From: JACKDW01 sp964621785
GTDB lineage: Bacteria; Myxococcota_A; Polyangia; Nannocystales; Nannocystaceae
NCBI GenBank assembly: GCA_964621785.1
Contig: CAZUPD010000026.1
Span: 1-64,000 of the forward strand
DNA length: 64,000 nucleotides
Direction: 5' to 3'
The notes beneath the pieces are model-generated. The model did not search any database and was not told the origin of the DNA. It saw only the letters and a program-made list of their open reading frames with translations. The position numbers and the translations under genes were made by a program. Each line of letters begins with the position of its first letter. Positions within the stretch are counted from its first letter, which is position 1. This document shows, piece by piece, positions 8,894 to 16,640 of the stretch.

Positions 8894-9259
8894 CTAGATT
8901 CGGTCGAGTTCATTGGACTCGATGGTATATGTATGATCAACATCTCCGGTATTGCGAACGCTCGCCGGTTCGAAGAGCACGCATTCGACACAGGATTCGG
9001 CTACTGGACGGTGTTCGATTCCCTTCGGGACAACAAAGAATTCGCCGGGCCCAAGGCTGATGCTGCGATCGCGCAATTCGATCGTGAGCTGGCCAGAAAT
9101 GACCCAGAACATCTCATCTTCGTCCCTGTGTGCATGCCAGACGTACTCGCCGAGAAACTTGACGACCTTGACGAGCTGGCCGTTGAGCTCGGCGACAACT
9201 CGGGGAACCCAGTAGTCGTGGAAGCTGGCGAACTTTTGTTCGAGGTTGACCGCGGACAT
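8894..9259 (-). CDS. Small cupin-domain protein
   Basis: 121 residues, a single cupin. Motif 1 is visible as WHAHRDEDEMFWVISG (two His, Glu and aspartates near 42-57) and motif 2 as GEFFVVPKGIEHRP (the final metal-binding His). This is the mannose-6-phosphate isomerase-like cupin type, probably binding one metal ion in the cytoplasm; its reaction cannot be read from sequence. It is the first gene of a likely two-gene operon with the methyltransferase. The start ATG at 9259 is divergent from the gene at 9309, leaving about 50 bp for two promoters. Confidence 0.85.
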   Translation of the reverse strand: MSAVNLEQKFASFHDYWVPRVVAELNGQLVKVVKFLGEYVWHAHRDEDEMFWVISGQLTIELRDRSISLGPGEFFVVPKGIEHRPVAESCVECVLFEPASVRNTGDVDHTYTIESNELDRI

Positions 9260-9308
9260 GGGGCGAATGTAGCAGCCGATCCCGCGAGCGTTCGACTATC
9301 ATGGGTTC

Positions 9309-10694
9309 GTGACCGGATCAGTGACCGGTACAGATCGGGACTTGCTCGAGCGACTCGCGGGCGAGATGTTGCGTATTCAAAAACTTACTGGGATCGCACC
9401 GACGCAGCCCGAACAGCCTGTTTATCCGCAATTTCACGCACCCAGGCTCGAAGAGGCGAAGCGCCAGCTCAAGTCCCTCGGTTATCGCGTACGCGAAAAC
9501 GTACGCGAGGGAATTTTTGAGTTTGAGGCCGAGGCTGGCTTGCCGCGACTCGGGAACCTAACTCATCGGGTGTGGAATGCCCTGCAGGAGTTGCGAGACG
9601 ATGATACTCCGGTCGAGCCCACGCGCTGGCGTGCGGGTCCCAAACGCTGGAAGGCTCCGATTCGCCGCGCAATCCGTGCACGTACACAGGAGATTGGGGT
9701 CGGCGCTCCCCTGAGTTTTGCCGACAATGACGACGACGAAGCGCCGCCGGATGAGGAAGCGAGCTTTGAACTAGAGGCGTTCTCAGTGTATCTACAACGA
9801 GAACTCCCAGAGCCTGTGTTGGTGCAGACGCTGCTGAGCCGCGAGGCCCTACCGGCTGCGCGGGACGACGATGAGTTGGCGTTTCTGGGCCTCGAAGGTC
9901 AGCCAGATGAGGATGATGAGGGCGGCGAGGACGAACTCGAAGGCCCACTCGTGTTTGGCTTGGTCGACCGCGTTCGTTCCCTCAAACAACTTTTCTCCAG
10001 CGTGATCCACAGACCGGAGTACCGAAAGCCACCGGCACCCGAGTCAGACGAGGGGCTGCTGCCACAACTCGCCGACTTGTTGGAACGCCGGGTCGATGGT
10101 TTTGAAGACAGGTGGAGCTCGTTTGTCGACCGCCCGACGCACGTCTGGCAGCATCTCGGGCGGGCAAGATCGTGGCTGCACGGAGCCACAAGTGTGCTCG
10201 ATGAGGCTGGCGACAAACTCGAATCGGGACTCGCAGACCTCATTGGGCGGGGCGCAGAAAGGATCAAACGGGTCGGTCGCTACGGCCGCGCCGCGTTCAC
10301 AAACATGTTCCGCGTCCTCTACCACAACCTTGTGCGGTTGTTCGAGGATGTCCACACCGCGATGGCTTTTCTCGTCAACGACCGCCCTGGCGCGAAGTTT
10401 CCGAATGTCCGGTTTGTCCGCCGACCCTCCGGCTTGATCGCAGTGGTCGGTCGCGATACCAACCATGTGGCGATACAAAAATTTATAGATGTAAGCACAA
10501 TTAAAAATAGGATGTGGTTGCTGGCCTGCGAAGCCCTAGGCTATGTTCTCCAGATTTTTCTCAAGTCCGGATTTGGCGTGCTCGCAGCTGGCCCGGCCAT
10601 TCTCAAGCTGGCCCGGCTGGCCCCCCAAGTACTTGGGTTGATGCGTGAATTTTCGAGCCTCGCGGCCCGCAACGTGGCTACTGCGGGACCTTGA
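9309..10694 (+). CDS. Uncharacterised protein with N-terminal peptidoglycan-binding-like segment
   Basis: 461 residues, not recognised as a whole. Residues about 45-95 (LEEAKRQLKSLGY ... GIFEFEAEAGLPRLGNLTHRVWNAL) follow the pattern of the PG_binding_1 repeat: a helix ending in LGY, then 'F...tGL...G.lt...w.aL'. An acidic low-complexity region follows (about 135-220, with DDDDEAPPDEE- and PDEDDEGGEDE-like runs). The last 100 residues include two hydrophobic segments (about 395-440) that may insert in a membrane. No signal peptide is visible, so the location is unclear. It may be part of an export or phage-like device, but nothing adjacent supports that. Its 3' end overlaps that of the opposite lipoprotein gene by 17 bp. 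Confidence 0.55.
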   Translation: MTGSVTGTDRDLLERLAGEMLRIQKLTGIAPTQPEQPVYPQFHAPRLEEAKRQLKSLGYRVRENVREGIFEFEAEAGLPRLGNLTHRVWNALQELRDDDTPVEPTRWRAGPKRWKAPIRRAIRARTQEIGVGAPLSFADNDDDEAPPDEEASFELEAFSVYLQRELPEPVLVQTLLSREALPAARDDDELAFLGLEGQPDEDDEGGEDELEGPLVFGLVDRVRSLKQLFSSVIHRPEYRKPPAPESDEGLLPQLADLLERRVDGFEDRWSSFVDRPTHVWQHLGRARSWLHGATSVLDEAGDKLESGLADLIGRGAERIKRVGRYGRAAFTNMFRVLYHNLVRLFEDVHTAMAFLVNDRPGAKFPNVRFVRRPSGLIAVVGRDTNHVAIQKFIDVSTIKNRMWLLACEALGYVLQIFLKSGFGVLAAGPAILKLARLAPQVLGLMREFSSLAARNVATAGP

Positions 10695-11727
10695 CGACGA
10701 TCCAGACCGGTCCCGCGATTTCAGTAATCGACTTGCCGACAAACCCCGATTTCAATTTCTCGGGCGTGGGATGGACACCGTCGATAGCGACCTTGGTGAT
10801 CGTGCTCTCTTTGATCTGCATGACGACCCGGACGGTGTTGGGGAGGCCGGGATGGGCTTTCACTGCATCTGCAACAATCCCGCGGAGCAGTGATTGGTTG
10901 CTTCGCAAGATCGCCGGCAGCGGTCCCTTTGGGGTCTTGTCGCCACCAGAGTGAATGCTCCACGTAATTGGACCTGCCTTTTTGGGCTTATCCTCCGGTG
11001 GAGTTTCATCGGGTTTTTCCTCCGGAGTTTTCTTGGTCGCCTTTTTAGTTTTCTTGGTCTTCTTGGTCGAATCCTCGGGTTCTGGCTCTGGCTCTGGCTC
11101 TGGCTCCGCCGCTCCAGAATCCGCCGTTTTTTCATCAGGTGGCTTGTCTGTCTGGGTTTCCTCGGGCGGCGCGACCGGTGGTGTGTCCGAAATTTCAGGT
11201 GCGGGCGCAGCTTCGGGAAGCTTCTCGCCGCCGACGAGTGTCTTTTGGTACCCAGCAACTTTGGCCGCGAAATCGTCCCCAGCCTGCTTGCGCTCCTGGG
11301 CCGACATCAGCTCCGCGAGCTGGTCGGGGATCGACCGTGTCGCCGGCGATGGGTGGGTGAGCTCGAAGTCCGAAACGACGACGAATAGGCGGTCGGGGTC
11401 GATTCGGACGAGGTGACCGTTGCGCAGCAAAGCGAGGACAAACGCTCCCTCTGGAGCTTTGACGACATCGTCGGGACCGAGAGGATGCCCGGGCAGAGCA
11501 ACAAATTCCTTGCCTTCGGCTCCACGAATTTTTGCGTCGCCAGCGAGGGCGACCACCACCGCAGCGGCGCCATCGCCTTTGACTCCGTCCGGACGTTCAG
11601 CAAAGGCCATCTCGAGCGACGCGACTTCTCCGGTCGTAGCACTGCCTGTGGACTCTCCTTTGCAACCGGTGGTCAAACTGACCGCCGTACAAAAAGCCAT
11701 GATCCATGTCGCTCGCCCACTCACCAT
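10678..11727 (-). CDS. Lipoprotein with FecR-like segment and Pro/Glu/Lys-rich linker
   Basis: 349 residues. The frame is open to 11859, but ATG 11727 has a good GAGGAG Shine-Dalgarno and gives a signal peptide ending in the lipobox LTTGC (Cys22). Residues about 55-125 (AGDAKIRGAEGKEFVALPGHPL, then ALLRNGHLVRIDP) resemble a FecR-like beta domain that often appears in myxobacterial lipoproteins; this is a weak assignment. The middle is low-complexity (PEPEPEPEPE, KKTKKTKKATKKT). The C-terminal 90 residues (from WSIHSGGD) form a globular domain with a valine-rich end. Function unknown. The stop codon lies inside the 3' end of the opposite gene. Confidence 0.65.
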   Translation of the reverse strand: MVSGRATWIMAFCTAVSLTTGCKGESTGSATTGEVASLEMAFAERPDGVKGDGAAAVVVALAGDAKIRGAEGKEFVALPGHPLGPDDVVKAPEGAFVLALLRNGHLVRIDPDRLFVVVSDFELTHPSPATRSIPDQLAELMSAQERKQAGDDFAAKVAGYQKTLVGGEKLPEAAPAPEISDTPPVAPPEETQTDKPPDEKTADSGAAEPEPEPEPEPEDSTKKTKKTKKATKKTPEEKPDETPPEDKPKKAGPITWSIHSGGDKTPKGPLPAILRSNQSLLRGIVADAVKAHPGLPNTVRVVMQIKESTITKVAIDGVHPTPEKLKSGFVGKSITEIAGPVWIVVKVPQ

Positions 11728-12102
11728 GTTGGTCTCCTCGCTGGTCACCGCACGGTGGACGGGTTGTCCACCTCGTTGCCTCGCCCGGAATCTCGGAAGC
11801 GAGTTGAGCGGCTTGGGTATCGCAAGTTTCGCTGATACTGGCGCCAGGAAAAAGCCCACCGCCCGTCTTGTGGTCGAAAAACTTCAAATCTTTGGCAATC
11901 TGGCGACCCATGCCACCGACAGATGGACAGCTTCGAGCGTACGAGCTGCTGCTGAAATGCGGCATATCCGCACAGTGGGTCTGCCTATCGACAGGTTGAT
12001 CGGGACTGCGGTCATGCGACCCCACCCCCGGGAGTGCGTGCATTTGCAACCCATCCACACGCTCATTTCGATTTTAAAATGTGTGTATGTGCATTTACTT
12101 GG
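11728..12102. other. Intergenic region with two motif palindromes
   Basis: This 375-bp stretch lies upstream of the FecR-like lipoprotein gene (minus strand) and downstream of the NlpC/P60-like gene (minus strand). I see no supported gene. Next to the stop of the NlpC gene is an AT-rich patch (about 12068-12100) carrying two TGYANNTRCA sites (12039 and 12084) 45 bp apart. The part next to 11727 presumably holds the lipoprotein promoter, but no clear -10/-35 pair stands out. Confidence 0.5.
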
Positions 12103-12840
12103 CTATCGGGTCACCCGACCAAACAGGATCGTCGTCTCGACCACGCCTCGACTTGCGGTTCCAAACCAGCCATACGCGGTTGCTTGACCTTGACCATCGG
12201 TCAAGAACAGCAAGGTGCCGATCCCCATTCCGCCCTCTCCTTCGGGGCTACGGGTGTCATCTTGGTGTGGGAAGGAAGTTGCGTCGATGATCTGTACCGC
12301 GTATGCACCCGGAATTTCGGGGACTGAGCGGGGTGTGTCGACGATGAACCCGACGTGTCCAGTGTTGCGACTGGGAAAGTTGGGCGGGCGAATCCATGCA
12401 AATACATCTCCAGGGCGGGCGTCTGCGATGTGTTTGAGGCGTAGCCAGCCCCCTTTCGCTCGGCGCGTCGGTGCCCGACGAATCACGTGGTAGAAGTCCC
12501 TCGCTACGGGGCGCTCGCGCGTGAGTGCGGTCCTTGCCACGGGCGCGGTGCGTTTGAGAATCCAGGCTGCCATGCCCGAGCAATCCCATAAAAACACTCC
12601 TTGGCGCCGGCGTACAACCGTCCGGTGCTGGTACCGGGTCTGGGTCATGTCGGTAAACAGCTTGTCGAAGAGTTTGAGGATTTTTCGGGCAGGTCGCGAT
12701 TGCGGTTCACCGTCGGGGACCACATCGCCGACCTTCAACACCTCGGCTGGTTCTTCAGCATCGGCGAGCGCGGTTCGTGAGCCCAGCGCGACATAGGTAG
12801 CGAGGCCGACGAGCCGCCTGAAGAAGCGCCGCCGTTGCAT
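12103..12840 (-). CDS. Exported NlpC/P60-like cysteine hydrolase
   Basis: 245 residues from ATG 12840; the frame is open further, but this start gives a twin-arginine-like signal (RRRFFRRL, hydrophobic stretch, then TALADA). The core fits the NlpC/P60 papain-like fold: WDCSG with catalytic Cys87, ARPGDVFAWI as the usual beta strand before the loop, and TGHVGFIVD with His162 as the likely second catalytic residue. Such enzymes usually cleave peptidoglycan stem peptides; some relatives are amidases or acyltransferases. A Tat route would mean folding before export (inference). Neighbouring genes give no further hint. One motif palindrome lies at 12397. Confidence 0.65.
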   Translation of the reverse strand: MQRRRFFRRLVGLATYVALGSRTALADAEEPAEVLKVGDVVPDGEPQSRPARKILKLFDKLFTDMTQTRYQHRTVVRRRQGVFLWDCSGMAAWILKRTAPVARTALTRERPVARDFYHVIRRAPTRRAKGGWLRLKHIADARPGDVFAWIRPPNFPSRNTGHVGFIVDTPRSVPEIPGAYAVQIIDATSFPHQDDTRSPEGEGGMGIGTLLFLTDGQGQATAYGWFGTASRGVVETTILFGRVTR

Positions 12841-13061
12841 GTGTTTGACCTGCACGCCGACACAAACGCACGAACCCGAGGAAAGTTCTATCCGCGCAGC
12901 CACTTCACTTGCCGCGGGAAAGCGACGAACGGAAAGATCGTGCGCGAGTGTGGTTTCGCGAATCTGCGTCTCGCAAGATGTCCAGTGTCGTCCCTGTTCT
13001 CAAACACACCCGGCTCGAGGTCCGGTCGACCGCCGAGACCTGTATCTGTTGGATATGCACA

Positions 13062-13098
13062 AAAAAATCGCGGGTACGACCACTATAGTCGTACCCGC
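13062..13098 (-). terminator. Strong Rho-independent terminator, minus strand
   Basis: An 11-bp perfect stem GCGGGTACGAC / GTCGTACCCGC with a 7-base loop is followed, on the minus strand, by GCGA-less spacing of two bases and seven T residues. No recognised minus-strand protein gene ends here, so it points to an unannotated transcript. Confidence 0.85.
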
Positions 13099-13345
13099 TT
13101 GCGCCTGTTCATTCGTGTCATCGTGACTGCCAAATAGTCTCGCATGCATGCGAGGTTGGGGATGCCCCGGGGCCCGCGCCAGCTGCAACACTGGCCAAAT
13201 AGGCCCAGAGAAGGGCTGTACCTAACGTTCGTTTGGGTGGAGACCCTATCCCCGTGAACCAGGTGTAGACCGCCGCTGGAAAGTGTCAACTGGCAGTTGC
13301 GACCGTCGACGAGGTAGAGGGCGAAAACCGTAGTGAACAAAGCGG
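13062..13345 (-). ncRNA. Possible structured non-coding RNA on the minus strand
   Basis: On the minus strand, a run of GC-rich stem-loops is followed by a strong terminator and no protein gene precedes it within 600 bp. Visible stems on that strand include GCCC/GGGC around a TTCTCT loop, GCCAG/CTGGC around TGTTGCAG, and the perfect palindrome CTCGCATGCATGCGAG. Size and position would suit a small RNA such as 6S RNA, but I could not match the conserved parts of 6S, tmRNA, SRP RNA or RNase P RNA. The 5' end is a guess. Confidence 0.3.
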
Positions 13346-13945
13346 TTTGGAACCTTCGAAGCGGCCGGTTTGCCCGTCGTTCTCCCGCCTCCTATCACGT
13401 GCACCATTGGACAGCGCGACAGTGGTTTTGATGCGCAATCCTTCCCCATAAGACATGTTCCAAAAGAGGTGTTCAAACAATGCCTCGGTGGAAGAGAATC
13501 AGAAGAATATGGTGATACACGGTGTTGTGATGAACTTCGCGTAGGAAGTGGGCACGCGAGGAATCGCTCGACTTCCCGCGCATCCTCGGCAACCACCGAG
13601 CAGGCCCGCCGGTCCAATGACCTGGAACCCGCGAACGGAGTCGACCGATGTCGTCCACCTCGCCGCTCGATCATGGTTGGTACTACATCGAAATCGACCC
13701 AGTTTTTGCGTTTGTTCGGACACGTATATCGAGATAGATCTCACGTATTTTAAAGCCAAAATAACTGGGCCCGACTGCCGTTCTCGCGCGTACCGGAGGA
13801 GGTCGCGGCGAGTTGAAATGTTTGCGCAGGTTACTTTCGCTCTGATTATGGGCCCAAATCAATGTTTAGCTGGCCTCCGTCGCGCGGGCTGAGAAACGCA
13901 TGGACTGCGGAGCTTGCGCAGTTAATTCCTGTGAGCGGTACCAAC

Positions 13946-14728
13946 TCATCCCGGGAGATATGTATCGCAGTTGTCGTGCTCCCCGTATTTTCGATGTAAA
14001 TACACTGGTAGTGTGGGATCGAGCAGACTCTTCGCTCGCCCGGTATCGACATACTCACCCACCGGGGCTCCAGAACTTTCATCTCGGTCCGAAACGAGGC
14101 CCTGCTTTCGTTGGTAATACAATAAATGCCGGAACCGTTCGCGGGCTTTGACACGGCCTTCGTGGACATGTGTTGTGGGGAAATACAGGCGCTCGGGGGT
14201 CCGCGTGGCAAATCGAAAGGCCATCGGATGGACGCTACGGCGAGCACCCCGGCGCAGCTTAAACACCGCAAATCCATCGTCGATGTAGCTGGGCAACTGG
14301 CTCCACACGTCCTGCGGCAGCCGAAATCGTGCGTCGAGCCTGTCAAAGTCTCCCTGGGTGGGGACAAACGAAGCCTCGAACGAGCCGACGCGGTGTACCT
14401 TGAGTTTGGGCCGCGAGAACCGCAATCCCCGGGATTTGGGCTGGGCTTCGCAATCGATCAAGAATCGAGATCCGAGATCCACGAAAAAAGTTGGATAGGT
14501 GGAAAGGTCGACAAATGAAAGGGCTTGTTCTCCGTGATCCCGACGGGTCGGCACCGGCAGAATCATGGCGACGTCGCTGGGCGAAGACATATCCATTGTA
14601 TAAACAATTATTTGTTGATCCTGATCGATTCGCGCAAAAATTTGGGTCTGTTGCACGCGTACACGCGGCTTGCGGAGCCAGGTAAAGGGCAGCATCAAAA
14701 CCCGAACGGGAGGCGAGAAGATACACAT
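13946..14728 (-). CDS. Conserved hypothetical protein (MCIFSPPV... type)
   Basis: 260 residues from ATG 14728; the frame is open to 14806 but the MCIFSPPV start fits the beginning of a family I have seen in myxobacteria and planctomycetes, whose members start with a short Cys-containing segment, then IFAR, VYTMD and a VAMILPVPT motif. All of these are visible here in order, followed by LSFVDLSTYPTFFVDL and, at the end, PVYLHRKYG. No transmembrane helix or known catalytic motif is seen, and function is unknown. The gene is divergent from the sigma-factor remnant at 14814. A motif palindrome lies at 13995. Confidence 0.65.
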   Translation of the reverse strand: MCIFSPPVRVLMLPFTWLRKPRVRVQQTQIFARIDQDQQIIVYTMDMSSPSDVAMILPVPTRRDHGEQALSFVDLSTYPTFFVDLGSRFLIDCEAQPKSRGLRFSRPKLKVHRVGSFEASFVPTQGDFDRLDARFRLPQDVWSQLPSYIDDGFAVFKLRRGARRSVHPMAFRFATRTPERLYFPTTHVHEGRVKARERFRHLLYYQRKQGLVSDRDESSGAPVGEYVDTGRAKSLLDPTLPVYLHRKYGEHDNCDTYLPG

Positions 14729-14813
14729 GGGAGGATGGTAGCGCGGGACATGCCGAAGGCACCCCGGAAATGTGGCTGGGCGACGTATCGAGCGAGCGTT
14801 GTACACTTAGTGC

Positions 14814-15047
14814 ATGACGGACGACTCGCATTTGCTCGGGGCCTGGCGCCGAAGAGACGCCCATGCGGGCAACCGTTTGTTTGAACGCCATTTCACTGCG
14901 GAAGTTCGCTTTTTCAGTCACAAGGTCGGTGACGCTGCGAACGACCTGACCCATCGAGCGTTTCTAGTCTCGATTCGAAGCCAAGACCGCGAACAACTGG
15001 TGCGCTCGATGCAAGTACATGGAGCCTTGACGCCAGCTGAGGAGTGA
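14814..15047 (+). pseudogene. Truncated sigma-70 family (ECF-type) sigma factor, region 2 only
   Basis: 77 codons. The start LLGAWRRRDAHAGNRLFERHF and the segment DLTHRAFLVSI match region 2.1-2.2 of ECF sigma factors ('LL..w..gd..a...LferH...v..ff..kv.d.aeDLtq.tFl'). Region 2.3-2.4 and all of region 4 are missing: the frame ends after an unrelated 24-residue tail. The remnant stops 3 bp before the GTG of a Ser/Thr kinase gene. In Nannocystineae an ECF sigma gene is often placed directly before a Ser/Thr kinase gene, so this looks like a decayed member of such a pair (family knowledge plus inference). A short functional region-2 protein is possible but less likely. Confidence 0.65.
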
Positions 15048-15050
15048 GCT

Positions 15051-16529
15051 GTGAACGAGTACGATCAGGGATTTCGGGCAACCCTGCCAGCATCGGTCGC
15101 CAAAACCCATAGGCAGGATCCGCGAGCCCAGCCCGAGGCTGAAGAATTGGCACGTGCGCAGTGCCCGGATCTGCTCAAGCTCGGCTCAGAGGACTTTGAG
15201 ATCGGGCGCTACAAAATCAGCCGTCCCCTTGGACAGGGGGCCATGGGGACCGTCTACGCTGCCTACGACCCCCAACTCGATCGTGAAGTCGCGCTTAAAC
15301 TCCTGCATCAACAAGGTGATGAAAAAAATGCGCATACACAATTAATCGCCGAAGCGAGGTCGCTCGCCCAACTTGCCCACCCCAATGTCGTCCCGATCTA
15401 TGAGGTGGGACTACACAAGGGAGCCGCGTTCTTGGCCATGGAAATGGTCGTTGGGCAAACGCTTCGTCAATGGGTTGAGGCACGGCCGCGCAGGTTTCAG
15501 GAGATGTTGCGTATGTACATCGAAGTTGGACGCGGACTCGCAGCCAGTCACAGCGTTGGGGTGGTCCACCGAGATTTCAAGCCCGACAACGTGCTGGTGG
15601 GTGAAGATGGTCGGCCGCGGCTCGTCGACTTTGGGCTGGCCGCCCGCGTTCTCGTGGACAGTGAGACGGCTAAGGCGCAAAACCCTGTCCATGGGATTTT
15701 GTTGGGCACGCCCGCGTACATGTCCCCCGAACAGTGGCGGGGCGAGCCTGTCGATGCGCGTTCGGACCAATACGCTTTTTGTGTGTCCCTGTTTGAAACC
15801 TTGTATGGACACCTTCCGTTTCGTGGAGAGACCCTAAATCAGTTGATGTTGGCGGTTTTGGAGGGACCCACTCCGGTGGTCGAGGAGAGAGTGTCTGTGC
15901 ATACAATCATCATGCGCGGCCTGTCCCGCGACCCAGGGGCCCGTTTTGCCAACTTAAGGCAGCTACTCGACGAGCTCGATGCGGTCCTCGAGCAGTCGCA
16001 ACCCGGTTTGTTTGCAGATGCAAAATTATGGGTTCTCGCCGTACTAGGGCCGATATTTGTCATCCTTCCGCTGACATGGTTTGGGCTGGAGCTAACTTCG
16101 GTTGTCGACTATCGCGCGAGCAACTGGGCTGTCCTCTCCGCGATCCAGGTTACCGCGGTCGGGACAACCGTGCTCCTCCTGCGACGGTCTATCATCGCGG
16201 TCCTCGGCCACCCTCGCCTGCTCGGTGTGCCGAAGTTCGTCCTGTTGTTCCTCCTCGGCCACCGAGCTATCGCATTTGGTACGGGGAGCGAGCTCGAGGT
16301 GATGTTCGCCTACGACTTCTTGGCGTTCACAGTGTTGGCGAGCGTGATCGCGTCGCTCGTCGAGCGGGCCGTATGGACGTTGGCCGCGTTGATGGCACTC
16401 CTGACCACGACATCGGTACTGATGCCGGCTTGGGCACCGCGTCTGTGGATCGTACTCAGCGTTGGCCTTCCGCTGTTTATGTCGATACTCGCTATGCGTC
16501 GAAGGTCCGTGATGCCGGGCCAAAATTAA
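15051..16529 (+). CDS. Ser/Thr protein kinase with multi-pass membrane tail
   Basis: 492 residues from GTG 15051. The kinase domain spans about 50-310: glycine loop GQGAMG, VALKLL lysine, His-Arg-Asp loop at 173-175 (HRDFKPDN, with Phe in place of the usual Leu), metal-binding Asp193 in DFG, and TPAYMSPEQW activation segment. Residues about 325-485 hold five or six hydrophobic helices with short loops (WVLAVLGPIFVILPL, VLSAIQVTAV, FVLLFLLGHRAI, FLAFTVLASVIASLV, LWIVLSVGLPLFMS), so the protein is anchored by a polytopic membrane domain, not the single helix plus TPR seen in the kinase at 22532. The catalytic domain faces the cytoplasm. It sits 3 bp after the sigma-factor remnant and probably shares its promoter. 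Confidence 0.9.
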   Translation: MNEYDQGFRATLPASVAKTHRQDPRAQPEAEELARAQCPDLLKLGSEDFEIGRYKISRPLGQGAMGTVYAAYDPQLDREVALKLLHQQGDEKNAHTQLIAEARSLAQLAHPNVVPIYEVGLHKGAAFLAMEMVVGQTLRQWVEARPRRFQEMLRMYIEVGRGLAASHSVGVVHRDFKPDNVLVGEDGRPRLVDFGLAARVLVDSETAKAQNPVHGILLGTPAYMSPEQWRGEPVDARSDQYAFCVSLFETLYGHLPFRGETLNQLMLAVLEGPTPVVEERVSVHTIIMRGLSRDPGARFANLRQLLDELDAVLEQSQPGLFADAKLWVLAVLGPIFVILPLTWFGLELTSVVDYRASNWAVLSAIQVTAVGTTVLLLRRSIIAVLGHPRLLGVPKFVLLFLLGHRAIAFGTGSELEVMFAYDFLAFTVLASVIASLVERAVWTLAALMALLTTTSVLMPAWAPRLWIVLSVGLPLFMSILAMRRRSVMPGQN

Positions 16530-16640
16530 GAGGGGGCTATCCCGGTTCGTGAGAAATCCTTGCTCGCTTCGGAGCCGCATTTGTCGTCTCGATGCGATGT
16601 CCGGGCTCGTACCTCGTTCGCCGTGCTATCAATCGCGGCC

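Larger units (their letters stand above)
12841..13945. other. 1.1-kb stretch without a supported protein gene
   Basis: The open frames here have no domain-like sequence, no good start signals and mutually conflicting compositions. A 29-codon frame at 13648-13737 (ATG to TAG) reads protein-like in part (GWYYIEIDPVF) but is too short to support. The stretch holds a strong minus-strand terminator (13062-13098), a perfect 16-bp palindrome at 13139-13154 (CTCGCATGCATGCGAG), and several stem-loops between 13155 and 13260. It may host an RNA gene or the remains of lost genes. Confidence 0.55.

Noticed and set aside
13160..13300. Possible SRP RNA or 6S RNA on the plus strand (GTGAACCAGG stretch)
   Set aside because: Only about 11 bases resemble the SRP core, the GGAAGN-GNAGC part is missing, and no plus-strand terminator follows.
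13648..13737. 29-codon ORF (ATG to TAG)
   Set aside because: Partly protein-like but too short, with no ribosome-binding site or family match.
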